The translations under genes were made by a program, and so were the position numbers. The notes beneath the pieces were generated by a model. That model was not told the origin of the DNA and searched no databases. It saw only the letters and a list, made by a program, of their open reading frames with translations. Positions 35,688-35,742 of a stretch of DNA of 35,742 bases are shown piece after piece. The stretch is from the NCBI RefSeq assembly GCF_009928445.1, contig NZ_JAABNO010000016.1, forward strand, positions 89,203-124,944. Reading direction: 5' to 3'. The number at the start of each line of letters is the position of its first letter. The first letter of the stretch is position 1. Source of the DNA: Clostridium sp. C8-1-8 (GTDB lineage: Bacteria > Bacillota > Clostridia > Clostridiales > Clostridiaceae).

Positions 35688-35742
35688 GGAGGAGTTCCCG
35701 AGTGGCCAAAGGGGGCAGACTGTAAATCTGTTGCAAGTTGCT
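35688..35742 (+). tRNA. tRNA-Tyr (anticodon GTA), 3' part outside the window
   Basis: Acceptor strand GGAGGAG, D-arm TCCCGAGTGGCCAAAGGGGGCA, and anticodon stem-loop CAGACTGTAAATCTG with GTA in the loop. The D-arm and the start of a variable region after TTG fit the class II tRNA-Tyr of Firmicutes. The window ends inside the variable region, so the T-arm and 3' end are not seen. More tRNA genes may follow. Confidence 0.93.

Overview
The window is a strongly AT-rich, gene-dense chromosomal segment of an anaerobic, endospore-forming Clostridium (sensu stricto type). Three things support this. Sporulation genes (spoIIR, spoIID, a spoIIQ-like gene, spoIIID, yyaC) lie among housekeeping genes. An acetyl-CoA acetyltransferase gene (thl) sits beside a complete F-type ATP synthase operon, an order I recall from solventogenic and other clostridia. 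Start codons, strong GGAGG-type Shine-Dalgarno (SD) sites and codon use fit the group. No species is claimed. I see no prophage, insertion sequence, CRISPR array or defence island; nearly every gene belongs to a known core family.

Layout. (1) 1-2.9 kb: ispE, spoIIR, a DUF1934 gene and a small protein resembling DnaA domain IV. (2) 3-6.9 kb: pyrG and rho, separated by a copy of an interspersed repeat. (3) 6.9-8.6 kb: a minus-strand island with a UgtP/MGDG-type glycosyltransferase and rpmE, which has its own promoter and terminator. (4) 9-16.5 kb: tdk, a DUF1385-PrmC fusion, prfA, a small membrane protein, sua5, an arginine-phosphatase-like gene, rpiB, upp and dCMP deaminase, covering translation termination, tRNA modification, pentose phosphate and pyrimidine salvage. 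(5) 16.6-19.7 kb: wecB and thl, with another repeat copy between them. (6) 19.7-27.3 kb: a 977-base non-coding stretch, then atpI-B-E-F-H-A-G-D-C. (7) 27.6-35.3 kb: ywmB, murA, spoIID, spoIIQ-like, spoIIID, mbl, yyaC and a lineage-specific membrane protein, covering cell wall synthesis, cell shape and engulfment. (8) A tRNA-Tyr gene with its promoter is cut by the right edge.

How the genes work together. The spore genes form a mother-cell/forespore set: SpoIIR signals from forespore to mother cell, SpoIID and SpoIIQ act in engulfment, and SpoIIID is the mother-cell regulator. MurA, the MreB-type protein and YwmB are wall-related neighbours. PrmC methylates the release factor encoded next to it (prfA). 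Upp, Tdk, dCMP deaminase and PyrG all feed pyrimidine nucleotide pools.

The most interesting signals are regulatory or non-coding. A perfect sigma-F-type -10 element lies inside the 5' arm of a hairpin whose 3' arm is the spoIIR ribosome binding site, so read-through RNA and forespore RNA should differ in translatability. A family of interspersed repeats ends in a terminator-like hairpin. A long folded element lies between spoIID and spoIIQ. I found no convincing wholly new multi-gene system.
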